The position numbers were made by a program, and so were the translations under genes. The notes under the pieces are model-generated. The model was not told where the DNA came from, made no database searches, and saw only the letters and a list, made by a program, of their open reading frames with translations. DNA of 64,000 nucleotides from Neonectria sp. B-13 (taxonomy: Eukaryota; Ascomycota; Sordariomycetes; Hypocreales; Nectriaceae). Position 1 is the first letter of the stretch. The number at the start of each line of letters is the position of its first letter. The stretch spans positions 6,120,309-6,184,308 of the forward strand of contig NOKP01000002.1 in the NCBI GenBank assembly GCA_002682825.1, given 5' to 3'. Shown piece after piece: positions 53,228-64,000 of the stretch.

Positions 53228-55666
53228 CTAGAACCCCGGCGGCACCCAACTCCGCAACCAGCTGTCATCCGACACCTCACCCGACGGTAACTCCAAGAGA
53301 CCCATCGCATTATTGTATATTGAGTGAGATGAAGGTTCGTCTTTGTCAATCTCTAATCCGAGGTTCGCATTCGCATCCCATGAATTACAGGTCCCGCCTG
53401 ATCCTGTCTCTGGAGAAGGGACAGCGGGCTGTTCACAGTTGTTCGAGAGCTGACTTGACAACATGCAATAGCTCTGCGTAGCGTTAATACTAGTCAGCTC
53501 TAGTGGTGTTTCCTCCGTATCCATGCAGTCCTCCGGTGAGAGCGCCAGACTTAGTCTGCAGTTTGTCCGAGGCTCTGGGCTGCCTTTGTTTGAATGAGCA
53601 CGAACAGCATTGTCCGTAACACTACGTGCCTGCCGAACAAGCTCAGTCATTTTCGTAAAAGCAGCCTCCCCAGAAGTGACATATTCCAGGCGGCCAAAAA
53701 ATCCGACAATGACTTCCATTAGGGCGATATCGCTTTGGGTTGACTCATCAAACGGGCTGGATACCACATGAAGGAAAATGGTCGTGAGAGCCGTCAGAGG
53801 GTAATAGAACACGAGCCTTCAGTGGATTTGATCAGAAGAGCTTTTGGATTGCATAGAGCATTAAGGCTGAAGGGGGAAGGTGAGAAGGGGTATGGGAAAG
53901 CAACTTGGAACCGTAACTCATTGCTCGGGAATATAAACATACCAGCCAGGAGTGAAGCTCTCTACATCAAGGTGCTTAGTCAGTAAGACCATAGACCTAG
54001 CTGCTTCTATGTGTGTTATATGCGTCTCGGGAGGAATGAAGTGCTGGGCGTTCTCTTCATCGTGGGTAAACAAGGGGGAAAACCGACGACAGATGGCGCA
54101 CAAAGTGTAGTAGTAAGAGGAGTGCAAGACAACAAGCTGCATCCGCGATAGCCCTTGCGTGTTATGTTTCCTTCTAAACAGTTTGCCTGGTTGAATTTCC
54201 GTTGGGATCATCCGTCGCCATGATTCTAAATCTTGCAATAGCTGATCCAGTATGCTCAAGAGTTGACTCGAGGACGCATAGAGCGCAGTTGCTGAATAGA
54301 GTCGACGCGATATGATACCACAGATACGGGAGAGCCTCGTGAAACACAACAAGAAGTCGAACGCCTGGCTTTTCTCCCCAGAGTCTTGGCTGGTTCCCGG
54401 GCTTTGGGCTATCAGCACGACACGGGGGAAACAGCAGCTGATTTCATCATCGTGGATCATCGAGGGTCGACCACAACGCAAAGCGATTGTCTTGTCAAGA
54501 CAGTATATTACCCAGAATAGGCGGTTTCTCTCCCGTATTTCACCTTCAGACAAATTCCACCCTGGCTGTGGATGGTTATTGAGCCCAATGCTTTGGGCTA
54601 GCCGACAAGCAATGGAAGAGAGGGTGTACTCAAGCCTTTGGGGACTAGAGAGCCCTTGAGCAAAGACGGTCATGACGGTCAGCGCCTGAACCGCCATCAG
54701 ATCTGTCGCGCCGTGAATCATGTCGGTTTCGAAAGACAAGGCAACTTGAAAGTAGCCCCATGACTCACGACCAGATTCCTCAAATGCCTCTGCCGTCTCC
54801 TCTGAGAGTGCCGCACGACAGCCAGACGCCAAAACTGCATTCAATAAGGCCTTCCATGAATGCAACACGCCGTGTGGGTCAGTGCCGAGGGCGGCTAGTT
54901 GGGCCTCAAATTTATCTTGGTCCAGAACCGGGAAGATGGTTTGCACAGTCGAGAAGTAAGCCTCCACGTATCTCTTGACTCGTGACTGCGGAATATGCTT
55001 TGAGCCAGACGATACTGATACTGGAGGAGTTAAGAGCGGGCTGGGTGGTATCCATTTGGGCTGTCTCAGATGACTGAGAAGGCCATTTCGAATATCTTGG
55101 ACAGTCTTGCAAAGTCGGTGTGAATCGGGAACGCTATCACGAACCCACTTCAAGCTCAGGTCCGAGATGGTGGAGATTCCAGATGAGGGCCCGGTGTACT
55201 CATCTCCATCTGTCGCTCGGATCCAGACGGCTGGACTTCTCTCATTGAGATGTTCGGCACCGTCGCCCTGGAGTATTCTGTCCAGAAGTGCACCCGAATG
55301 GCTACCATCTGAGCTGGTCGGAGTTTGAAGGACAGCGTCAGTCGCTCCATTAGCTCGAGAACAGAAGGACGCGTTGCTGTTGGAAGTAGGCTGGTTCACA
55401 GTAGTGTTCGGTCCCGGCTGCCAGGGGTCGTGTCTGTCATTGATCTCGCTCATCGATGCCGGCGGCGGAGCTAGGAAGCTGTCGCCATCTGCAAGCCCAA
55501 GTCGAGAACTGGGAGTGGGTGAAGGCCGGACGCCAGCGTCGGTACGGCGTCTCGTTTGTCTCTCGCCAACATACGTGCATTGGATCGATCGCAGCCTGCA
55601 GTTCTGGCATATCGGCCGTGTTCCATCGCACTTTATTTTCCGAATGCGGCAGATTTTGCATGCCAT
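53228..55666 (-). CDS. Zn2Cys6 transcription factor with fungal_trans-type domain
   Basis: Two exons, 55666-53943 and 53816-53228, 770 aa. The zinc cluster begins at residue 3 (ACKICRIRKIKC, then CQNCRLRSIQC; Cys 3, 6, 13, 20, 23, 30). The middle homology region typical of fungal-specific factors is clear: VKRYVEAYFSTVQTIFPVLD, RLAQSIGLNNHPQPGW and RNRLFWVIYCLDKTIALRCG, which resemble regulators of XlnR/Gal4-like architecture. The C-terminal exon has a Ser/Pro-rich probable activation region. The ATG at 55666 was chosen; the upstream part of the frame starts without ATG. Confidence 0.92.
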
Positions 55667-57050
55667 GTCCAGCGAGGCCACGTTGGATTGTAAGAAAAAA
55701 CGTGTGGTTAGGGGAAATGCTTTTTACTCGAGCTTCGAGAAAAGGGCCAGACGCTGTTGACCCCAGAATTTCCAGGCATGAGCGTCTACTGCCGAGTGTT
55801 ATATTAGCGCAGAGAAGGGGGGGGGGCTTTCTTCCACACCAGCAGCGCCTGTTATTGCCGATTACACTCACGCCCACTGGCCCCATTAGCGGAAAGATCC
55901 GAGAACATTGTCTCTCAAAAAGGTTGAGCAGCGATTAAATAAACGAAATAACCTCAGCCAAACCAGGACATTTCCCTCATGAGCTTGCAAGCGCATTTTA
56001 TTCTGGTTTCCCGTGTGAGGAGTCGGGAGAAACCCTGGCATTCGTGTAGGACAGCCCATACTAACTAGACTGCTTCCCCATCATTTCTTCTCCCCTCTCC
56101 AACCTTCTAGTCCCTGCCGGTCTTTCCGGGTTGCCCGTCACCACTTCAGCCGGTCCGTTGCTGCTCTCGTTATCCAATTACTTCCTAAATACTAAACAAA
56201 GTATAAGCTATCGTCAGCTATTTCTAGGATGGCCTTCCGTCTGGCCTTCCCTCACTCCGTGGCTTTGAACTCGCATCCGTGCGCTTTTGCATGGCCATGA
56301 CTGCATGTCTAGAAGCAGCGCGGGACCTCATAGACCCGGAAACTCCATCGAAACTCCGTCATCCTGGAAAGATGAGTCACTTCGGTCTTGCCATGACCCT
56401 CGGGATTTAGCACCGTAGCCCGGATCCCTCCCCGGCGATTTGTGTTTCATCAAGCCCGGCAGGCCGTTATACGTAGTCAACTTTAGTCAAAGACGCATCT
56501 GCAACTAAATTAGGCGCCTCTGGGTTCTGAGAACCACCATATTCCATTTAGGATCACCCACTGGAATGACTCGCCAATTGGTGCCCGCGTTATGGTCAGA
56601 TGCCGGTCCAGCCGCATCACATTACCACACTTCCAATCCACTTTTGGGTGACATGAACGGGTTTCAGCATGACACCGACCTTCCTTATGGGGACACATGC
56701 TTGCGAAGTTGTATCTCCGGAGTAATCTGCCGAACTAGATGCATTGCATCGTTCTCCTTCGGAGGGCTACTCCGCCGTGATGCCGTGATGGTTATCTTGA
56801 CGCTGCGTAGAACGCGTCGCGCTAGTCACGATTCTCTCAGTCCCGAAGTGATGGCATGATTGTGGCACCCGTAAAATACCTCTATATAAGACTGCTTCCA
56901 CCTCTGCCCGAGTAGAACCGACCGTGAGACAGAGACAACAGGATCAGACAAAGGAGCAAACCATAAAATTGCATATACCACTACCTTGTCTTACACAAAA
57001 GCTCCCAACCCCTCACCCAGCACCACGAGAGTCCTATCCCACACATAATT
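55667..57050. other. Intergenic between divergent genes
   Basis: About 1.4 kb of promoter space for the Zn2Cys6 gene (-) and the FMN-binding protein gene (+). No gene or notable repeat. Confidence 0.4.
56883..56889 (+). promoter_or_regulatory. TATA-like box of FMN-binding protein gene
   Basis: TATATAA, about 165 nt upstream of the ATG at 57051. Confidence 0.45.
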
Positions 57051-57836
57051 ATGGGCCGCTATGACCTCGAATACCCGAAAGAGGCGACCAACACGGTCAA
57101 GCGTCTCAACGAGCGCGGCATCTACGCTCTCGAGACCATCCATCGCATCATCAACTCCTCCCAGATCCTCCACGTCTCCTTCAACACACCATCCCAGCCC
57201 TTCCCCGTCATTCTCCCTATGATCGGTCAGATGGGCTCCTTTGATCGTCCCAGCGCCGACCTCGGTGACCCGCTTAGCCTCTATCTCCACGGCTACGTCT
57301 CGTCGCGCATCATGAATCTTGGCCGCGCGGGTTCTGAAGGCGAAGAGAAGGGCATGCCTATGTGCGTCGCCGCGTCTCACGTCGACGGTCTTGTACTCTC
57401 CATCTCGGCCTTTTCCCACAGCTATAACTACCGCTCTGCCATGCTGTTTGGGCATGCTACGTTAGTGACAGATGATGCGGAGAAGCTATACGCCATGGAG
57501 CTCATCACTGACAGTGTCGTTCCGGACCGCTGGCGGCACACTCGTCTACCGCCTACCAAGGCCGAGCTCCAGAGCACTGGTATTCTTCGGCTTCAGATCG
57601 CCTCTGGCAGCGCAAAGATCAATACTGGGCAGGCCCATGATGATAAAAAGGATATGGAGAATGAGACTATGAAAGATTCTGTCTGGACTGGCGTCTTACC
57701 TATCAACCCTACTATGGGAGAACCACTAGCAAGCTCGTATAACCGTGTTGATGTACCTGGTTATATCTCTGAGTTTGTGAAGGACTTCAATGAGGATTAC
57801 CAACAGCAGGCCTTGAATGCAGCAAAGGACAAATAA
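57051..57836 (+). CDS. FMN-binding split-barrel (PNPOx-like) flavin-nucleotide-binding protein
   Basis: Single exon, 261 aa. It matches the fungal flavin-nucleotide-binding / pyridoxamine phosphate oxidase-like family: the opening YPKEATNTVKRLNERGIY, a barrel strand ILHVSFNTPSQPFPVILPM, LYLHGYVSSRIM, SHVDGLVLSISAFSHSYNYR and the dimer part AMLFGHATLVTD. It probably binds FMN and may reduce or detoxify small molecules; the precise substrate is unknown. Cytosolic. It faces the AIF/AMID-like gene tail to tail with a 200-nt gap. Confidence 0.88.
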   Translation: MGRYDLEYPKEATNTVKRLNERGIYALETIHRIINSSQILHVSFNTPSQPFPVILPMIGQMGSFDRPSADLGDPLSLYLHGYVSSRIMNLGRAGSEGEEKGMPMCVAASHVDGLVLSISAFSHSYNYRSAMLFGHATLVTDDAEKLYAMELITDSVVPDRWRHTRLPPTKAELQSTGILRLQIASGSAKINTGQAHDDKKDMENETMKDSVWTGVLPINPTMGEPLASSYNRVDVPGYISEFVKDFNEDYQQQALNAAKDK

Positions 57837-58039
57837 TGGATTTAGTAGGGGTTTTGTAACAAGTCAACTTGATTAAGATCTATAGTGCGAAGATGAACAC
57901 AAAACAAGATGATACAGTTTGTAGTACTAGATATCCATGCAACCGAATCATTCCTGAAACAACTAACCAGGGAATCTGCCAAATATTTCTACCCATAACA
58001 AGACAACCCTCAAATCACACATCTCCACGGGATGACACT

Positions 58040-59218
58040 TCACTTCTCAAAAGTCGTGCTGATGGTGCGCTTGCCCGCAGCCCAAAGGTGCGAGTAATCC
58101 GTACCCAAGTATCGTCCCTTCAGGTACCAGATCAGGAAACTAAACAACTTCATGTTGCCCATCTGTCCCGTGGCGCGGCTTCGACCCAGCGTAATACCGA
58201 ACATGGGTTTAGTGGAAGCCTGGTACTCGGGCAGCGCGCTACCATTAAGGTACAGAGGCAAGTTCTTGATCAGCCAAATCGCCTGGGCGTCTGCAACCGC
58301 AGCCGTACTCGGCTCTAGCGCTCCGACGTCGCCAATGACGAAGATATTCTTGAGGCCCTCGGCCTGCAGGTGAGCCGTCTGCTTGATATAACCTTGGGCG
58401 TTGAGCAAGTTCCTGGGGGCGAACTCAGTATTGGGGATGAGACCGGTCGTAGGGAGGTAGGCCTGTGTGGTGATGGTCCTAGTAGTACCATCGGCAGCTC
58501 GCAACTCGAGGACCGTCTCATTTCCATTGACGATGGTAGTGTTAATGACGGTTGTGTTAGAGATAAGCTTCACCTTAAGCTTCTCGAGCTCATTTTTAGC
58601 AGCCTGGCGAACGCTAGTGACGACGGGGTTGGATAGGGGGAGGTCATCAGTATGGATGAGGATAATCTCCTTTTTGCCATATTGAGAATACTCGAATCCA
58701 AGCTCGCCTGCCGTCTCGGCACCAGTAAGTCCACCACCGACAACAACAATGGTTTTTGCGTGCCTAACCTGCTCCTGAAGAGAGTGAAGCTTGTCTTTGG
58801 TCTGCTCGGTGGTAGCAAGGGCTTTCCAGGGCATATCATCCTTGGCCCGAGCACCAGTAGCGATGATGAGAGTGTGGTAGTTGATCTCACGAGTAGAACC
58901 AGTATTGAGCTTGGCAGCAACTGTGTTGGAAGCCGGGTCGAGAGACACAGCCTTGCCCAGGACGAACTCGAACTTGCTGGGAGGGTATTCGGCGAAAGTG
59001 GGAGCCAGAGGAATCGAGACCTTCCCATCGGGGATTTGGTCAGGGACGATAACACGGGGGATAGCGATGGGCCAGTAGAAGTCTGAGGTAGGGCTGACGA
59101 GAACCATCTTGAGGTTGTCCTGCTTGAGGATGTGGTTTACCATGGTCTGGCGGACAAGGGGCATGGCAGCAGGGCCAGCGCCGAGGACAACGATGATTTT
59201 GACGTCTGAAGTAGTCAT
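58040..59218 (-). CDS. AIF/AMID-like FAD-NAD(P) oxidoreductase
   Basis: Single exon, 392 aa. Two dinucleotide folds: VVLGAGPAAMPL at about 10-21 (FAD) and IVVVGGGLTGAETAGELGFE in the middle (NAD(P)H), plus the closing FAD motif NIFVIGDVGAL. Length and order match fungal apoptosis-inducing-factor-homologous (AMID/FSP1-like) or type II NADH dehydrogenase-like enzymes, which reduce quinones. Hydrophobic patch near the C-terminus (KLFSFLIWYLKGRYLG) could contact membrane. No mitochondrial presequence is obvious. Confidence 0.9.
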   Translation of the reverse strand: MTTSDVKIIVVLGAGPAAMPLVRQTMVNHILKQDNLKMVLVSPTSDFYWPIAIPRVIVPDQIPDGKVSIPLAPTFAEYPPSKFEFVLGKAVSLDPASNTVAAKLNTGSTREINYHTLIIATGARAKDDMPWKALATTEQTKDKLHSLQEQVRHAKTIVVVGGGLTGAETAGELGFEYSQYGKKEIILIHTDDLPLSNPVVTSVRQAAKNELEKLKVKLISNTTVINTTIVNGNETVLELRAADGTTRTITTQAYLPTTGLIPNTEFAPRNLLNAQGYIKQTAHLQAEGLKNIFVIGDVGALEPSTAAVADAQAIWLIKNLPLYLNGSALPEYQASTKPMFGITLGRSRATGQMGNMKLFSFLIWYLKGRYLGTDYSHLWAAGKRTISTTFEK

Positions 59219-59778
59219 GATGAAAGCTCTAGTTGGCGGTGACTACTTGTAAGGCGGATAGTGTGTGTGTGAGTTGATGAGTTGGTACTTTAAAATTCCC
59301 AGGTAATTCAATAAACGCTATACTGGAAGTCAAGTACTTGTCGATGTAATGAGAATTGAGAGTAAACCAGCTCTTGCTCTTGTATATGTAGGCTCGGACG
59401 ACCAAGACCATCCACGTACCCATGTCTAAGACCTACGACACACGTTCCAGCGCCATAAAGCTCACTGGGCCAGGCCAGTTTGCCACCAAGGTTCGATAGC
59501 ACGAACGTTTATTTTTCACCATCCAGATTGTATCATGACCTGGGGAAGAAAAACTACACAAGCAAAGCCCACGCGCGCGGTTCGCGAATCAATTCCCCCG
59601 TAGGAGCCTGGAGCGGCGGAGATGGGCGGCCAGCTTTACTTATTAGGACTAAATACGGGGCGTCGCGGGCGGTGTGGAGAGACGAGTCGCCACCAAATCT
59701 CCCAGGCGCGACCAATCATCGTCGTTGACGCCCGCGCCTTCTTCATGTGGGCTTCAAGTGGCTTCTTCAAGTGCCAGT
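59219..59778. other. Intergenic
   Basis: Promoter of the AMID-like gene. No other gene seen. Confidence 0.4.
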
Positions 59779-60015
59779 TTAGTTGTCCTTCCGACGTCTC
59801 TTCGCGCGCGCCATCTCTTTTGCTCGGAGGGCTGCGTAAAATGATAAGAGCGTGAGAAGGAAATTAACGATAGCTACTCTGAGAAGAAGGATAAGTGCTA
59901 ATAAGGCAGTCAAAAGAAAGAAAACGACTACAGATTTACTGTCATCGCGGTTGGTAAAGCTGACCCTGGTGTTTCCCGTAAATGAGGTCGGCTTCGGCAT
60001 TTGGGAGACAGCCAT
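59779..60015 (-). CDS. Small membrane protein of unknown function, 78 aa
   Basis: Single frame starting MAVSQMPKPTSF. A polar N-terminus is followed by about 40 hydrophobic residues (VVVFFLLTALLALILLLRVA, then a second segment IVNFLLTLLSFYAAL), enough for one or two TM helices, and a strongly basic tail (MARAKRRRKDN). No family recognised. A diverged copy at 52600-52834 shares residue positions and flanking DNA, which supports its being a once-real gene. Confidence 0.5.
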   Translation of the reverse strand: MAVSQMPKPTSFTGNTRVSFTNRDDSKSVVVFFLLTALLALILLLRVAIVNFLLTLLSFYAALRAKEMARAKRRRKDN

Positions 60016-60120
60016 GGAGATGTGACTTGTGTTACCTTCCCCCCAGTGACAATGCGCCGGATGGGATCAAGGTGGTTCCCATCATCTCATTAGCTCAGGG
60101 ATTGGTGCCGGGACTTTTCG

Positions 60121-60153
60121 TCGCTCGGGCTCGGGCTCGGGCTCGGGCTTGGT
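60121..60153 (+). repeat. Short (GGGCTC)n array
   Basis: Four to five units of TCGGGC, equivalent to the array at 52883-52992 in position relative to the paralogous small ORF. Confidence 0.8.
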
Positions 60154-60439
60154 TTGAGCTTTTCTGCTCGCCCGGTGACTGTACGGCAATTCGGAGCCTC
60201 AGAGATTAAATCGAACTCTTATATCTGAAACTCAGATGAAGAATACCTTTACAATAAGCGATCTAACCAAAAGCGGTGCGAAACGGGGGAGTCAGACTTC
60301 TGTAGGATCTGATATTCCCAAAGCCGGGTTATTCCACAGCAGCAGATTGCGAGAAGCTGGCGCACGGAACAACGAGCCGACAGATCCTAGAGTTCGAAGC
60401 ACCTTCTTATTTAGGAACCTTACCTCTTAACACTTCGTA

Positions 60440-60600
60440 AGCACGGCATCTTTACCCGGTGGGAAGAGCCATAATACGAGAGTTTTATTTTATAGATTTA
60501 GTACGGGTCTCAGACCAGCAATTCTTACCCAATTAGAACAACCACAATACGAGAGACTATCAAGGGCAGAATGCAGTCTTGGTTATGCATCAACTGCCTA
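60440..60600 (+). repeat. Tandem block, two units of about 73 bp (copy B)
   Basis: The core CATCTTTACCC (60448) then GGAAGAGCCATAATACGAGAG is matched by the block at 47722; a second unit starts near 60521 (CTTACCCAATTAGAACAACC). Differences from copy A are mostly A/G or C/T changes. Confidence 0.8.
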
Positions 60601-60604
60601 GGCA

Positions 60605-60612
60605 TTTATATA
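60605..60612 (+). promoter_or_regulatory. TATA-like box upstream of the 60776 locus
   Basis: TTATATAC about 165 nt before the ATG at 60776, directly after repeat block B. Confidence 0.4.
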
Positions 60613-60775
60613 CCGGGGGTAATTGTGACAATGAGTGGTCCTTACTTGTCATCGGTAAACCGGCCAGACATGTATAAAGAAGTCGCGCCAGAAGCTTTTA
60701 CTTGTTAACCCCATCTAGCGGCCTCAACGACGTTAGAAACCTTCGTCTGATCCCCCCAAATAAACACTTTCAACA

Positions 60776-61244
60776 TGCATAAGAACCGTATTCTCGCGTT
60801 GCTCGGGACACACACTTTAGCTAGCCTTCTTCCACTCCTAGAGAGAGTTGCAATATCTACTATCCCGCGTGCAGTCCTTTCAGCAGCGCCTCCTAGCGAA
60901 GCAGGCCAAATTGGAAACCCTACAGACTCCCCGATTTCCGGCATCTAGGACAGTCCCGTTGTCCTTTTTTACAATGGAGCAGACGGGGACCAGGTCCCTT
61001 CAACCACTTTCCAGAGGAAATCGAACGACCACCAAAACAGTGCCTCTCTGTGAAGGGAATGAGTATGAGGGAGACGTATGTATTCATACCTCCACTGGAT
61101 GCAAGCTATACAACCCACGAGGATTGTGTCAAGTATGGGTGCGCTTATAATAGTCATGTTGGATGTTCTGTACAAAGGCTGGGAGATGCGGCTGGTGGGG
61201 TTGAGGAAAGCACACCCGAGGACTTGAGAGCTTCTATAGGGTAG
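60776..61244 (+). pseudogene. Possible small secreted protein locus, structure unclear
   Basis: ATG 60776 opens a signal-like sequence (ILALLGTHTLASLLPLLERV) that stops at TAG 60947-60949. The same frame then continues for 35 codons (DSPVVLFYNGADGDQVPSTT). Two other frames further on have protein-like text: LCEGNEYEGDVCIHTSTGC to 61150 and YTTHEDCVKYGCAYNSHVGC to 61244. No clean intron set joins them, so it is either a decayed gene or one with splicing I could not resolve. It has a TATA box and the copy B repeat upstream. Confidence 0.35.
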
Positions 61245-61981
61245 GCTGTTGCTCAGAGGACGCTTCCAGAACATATCGTTTATTCCTCCATATCGCCTGC
61301 GGGAGACCTGCAGCTGGGATGATCTAACAATGCCGTCTTCGTCGTCGATTCCAGTTGAGTTTCCAAGTTCCTCGGCAGTTGGAATAGAGTAAAGGTGGAA
61401 GTGGAGAAGAAGCGTAACAGAGCTTTAAAACTAACAGCCCTTGAACCTATTATATAGGCATTTTAAGTAGAGGCAACTGTGTTAATGGGCTTTCAACTGG
61501 TGCGAGCTTAGCCAGGTGACAGCTGTATTCGCGCTTCCCAAGAACATTACGAGTGAGCTTAGGTGCTTTGAGAAGGGGAGGCCTCCTGTACCAAGGAAGC
61601 TTAGTCAAATTTAGGAATGCTGTCAGTTTTTGCTCCCAGCAGAATGACATCAAGACATTAATGGCGCTAACCGCTGTTGTCACCAAAATGTCAATGCTAG
61701 TATCGATTAGTCACACATGTTATGTTCCGGAGCAATACGCCCGGACGCCTTAACCTAACATCGTCGCTGCAGACGGGACAAGGGAGGAACAGTTCGCCAT
61801 CGTGTTAAGGTATAAAAAGCAAGGAACGAGACCATGACATCATGGAATTGCTTCAATATCTTGTTCACCCCAGGAAAGGCTCAGCCATATAGACGCATAT
61901 TTTTTCTGTCTCCCCTCGTAGATTTCATTTTATTCCACACATTTGAGTCTTTCCCCTAGCCTGTCAAACAATCTACGCATT
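61245..61981. other. Intergenic
   Basis: Promoter region of the DUF3292-like gene. Frames here lack features. Confidence 0.4.
61811..61818 (+). promoter_or_regulatory. TATA-like box of the DUF3292-like gene
   Basis: TATAAAAA, about 170 nt upstream of the ATG at 61982. Confidence 0.5.
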
Positions 61982-64000
61982 ATGGAACATGAAAAACACG
62001 AGATGCGGCAAATATCTGCCACTCTCGATCCTGCGGCAGGAACTCTCCACACTAGCATTGAACCGAAACCCAACGCATCTCCCGGGGTATTGACAGCCCA
62101 GAATGAGGGGGAAAATCCGGTTTTGCTTGCTCATCGTCAGGACTTGATGGACTCTGGATGGAATATGGACAAGGCTCAGATTTCAGAACCTCTTGTAGAT
62201 GGGTTGAGTAACGAGGATATCTGGCTGCTTGTACGAAGGTTCAACAAGGTGCGTCTTCCTTTTCCCAAGGGGATTACCGCTAATTACTCATGGGAATAGC
62301 AAATTTTCCATCTCAAAGAAGCACTAAACCACCCACCACAGGATTTGGATGTCAATGTAAATGAACAGGAAGAGTTCTCGCCGAACAAGCTAAGAGCACA
62401 ACTCGAAAGGCTATACATGGGAATAGTACGTAAAGTCATATAGAAATGCCGAGTCCTTTAATGTATAACTGACTGCTTTCAAGCTCGTTGGTATACTGGC
62501 ATTTGTGCAGCACGTTGCAAGGCTTCGTTCTTGGCGCGAACCGAGACGAACAGCGTCCTTCTGCCTCGTAGGTGAAGCTCAATTTTGGTTAGAGACTACA
62601 CATCACTAATAATACAGGTTTACTTCACTGCCTGGATTTCAGACTGCTTGATGCCGACGCTTTTGATGACATCTATGGCACTGCTTGTTTCGCCAAGGGC
62701 TCGAAATATCTTGTTCCCACCTGCACCACTCGCGTTAGTCGACTACGAGACCGGTGGTTTATCGAAACCCCGTGCCGGCATACTTGCATCGACCGACTCT
62801 GCAACTGGGGCACCCGAGAACGTCAAGGGTGAAGCCATCGAGAACGAGGCTAGTAACTTCGTAACTGGAATCGCGGCTATAGCCATGAATGTTTTAACCG
62901 ACGAGGACCCGCAACACAGCAATGACCAGAAAGGTAGTGAAAAGACCGATGCACTACCGCCGCCGAACAAGCTGGCTACGAAAGTCGCAACTGCAAAGGA
63001 CAAAGCGTCTGGAGTTGACAGACCCTCCCAAGACAAGACAAAAGTCCCCATTGAGAAAGTCATGTGGAGCAAAATGAGACCTCTGATGCACCAAATGTGT
63101 GTTGTTTCAGATACTTGGGAGCGTTGTGCAAAGTAAGTACAGCCATCGTAACTTAAGACGTCGACTGACGAGCAGTCTACTTTCTCCTACGACCCCCTTC
63201 TCGCAAGATATGGACCGATACCGTGTCGCTGGTCTCATACTTCCGATTCTGATATTGTCGACGTTTGTAAAATGTTATACAGTTTATAAAGTCGCTACAT
63301 TTACAGTCGGCCTCGGATTCTTTGGTAATCCCATTCTCATACACACTTGCAACTACTTCAAGCTGCAGAGCTATATAGCCACAGAGTAAGCAGCTGTTAC
63401 CAACGGAAAAGGATCAGTTCTATCACTAATATCGGAAACAGTACCCTATTCAAAAGATCTCCTACGAACGCGCAGTTGACAATGACTCTTCTGCGGCTCG
63501 GCGAAGCTCACGGAACTCCTCTTCCACCACCCCCTTGTCCCCAAGGGCCGCCCCCTCACCAACCTCACGAACTCACAGATGATGTTCTTGGTGCATGCAG
63601 TGGCGACCATCCGCTAGGTGCGACGGAGAAGGAGATTCGCGAAGCTGTCGAGAAAAGTTCAGGTATGATCAGCGAGGCTGGCGGGGATGATCATGAAGTA
63701 GCATCATCTGGCAGCCATGGAAAGGGGCGTAGTAAAGTCCTCGGGGTCATAAAAACCGGTGCCAGAGCAGCTGCAAAAGTTGTCATTGGTGTGGACAAGA
63801 TGCGAGCGAAAGCTGGGATTGAGTCTGCGAAGACCCGTCTGGGCGCTGCTTCCGTCCCAGGAGAGCCACCAATTTCCGGCCCTGTAGAGTTCAAGGGCCA
63901 ATATGGTGGAGAGCAGGGCTTCTTTTACATCACCACGGACTCTGCATCCCCTTCTCTTTGCTTCTCTACAGAGTCGTCCCAGGACAACTCACATGATGTG
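61982..64000 (+). CDS. DUF3292-like fungal membrane protein, 3' end beyond the window
   Basis: Exons 61982-62248, 62300-62425, 62484-62567, 62618-63132, 63176-63385, 63442 onward; the gene is cut by the window edge. The N-terminal third is polar, with LSNEDIWLLVRRFNKQIFHL. TM segments follow (LVGILAFVQHVARLRSW and VYFTAWISDCLMPTLLMTSM), then a long charged linker and another hydrophobic region (AGLILPILILSTFV). The set RLRSWREPRRTASFC and QDMDRYRVAGLILP matches the fungal DUF3292 family as I know it. Function unknown. All five introns are GT-AG and phase-consistent. Confidence 0.82.

Overview
The window reads as nuclear DNA of a filamentous ascomycete, most likely a Fusarium-type member of the Hypocreales. 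The evidence is compact genes with short GT-AG introns (about 45-130 nt), fungus-specific families (Zn2Cys6 regulators, CFEM protein, SAT4/PTH11-like membrane protein, DUF3292-like protein) and a PL3 pectate lyase of the Nectria/Fusarium type. The species assignment is inference. Exon structures were rebuilt by hand from frame, splice sites and family conservation; all the joined coding sequences keep frame.

Layout. 1-14 kb: secreted pectate lyase, NAD(P) aldehyde dehydrogenase (7 exons), secreted beta-propeller-like protein, bZIP factor, J-domain protein, SAT4-type membrane protein, secreted EthD-domain protein. 16-29 kb: Zn2Cys6 factor, a secreted protein-arginine deiminase-like enzyme with its full catalytic set, a secreted amidase-signature enzyme, a 70-residue four-exon protein and a secreted FAD oxidoreductase. 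30-43 kb: small cysteine-rich secreted protein, PA14-containing GH3 beta-glucosidase, a broken conserved gene, a Zn2Cys6 factor that needs a 3-nt micro-exon, a CFEM protein, and a multi-TM fungal protein with a possible nonsense codon. 42.5-60 kb: accessory-looking stretch with a truncated gene end, a decayed FAD aromatic monooxygenase, two Zn2Cys6 factors, a GMC alcohol oxidase-type enzyme, a SnoaL-like protein, an FMN-binding protein and an AIF/AMID-like oxidoreductase, with shared repeats. 60-64 kb: a doubtful small secreted locus and the 5' part of a DUF3292-like gene that runs off the window.

How the genes fit together. Secreted plant-wall and surface proteins (pectate lyase, beta-glucosidase, CFEM, cysteine-rich protein, amidase, FAD oxidase) suggest a plant-associated or saprotrophic lifestyle. 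The 43-59 kb stretch resembles a redox or catabolic gene neighbourhood with local regulators; no polyketide synthase, NRPS or terpene synthase is visible, so it is not a complete classical metabolite cluster. Decayed genes and duplicated intergenic blocks at 35-60 kb point to an evolving accessory region. No rRNA, tRNA, CRISPR array or intact transposon was recognised.
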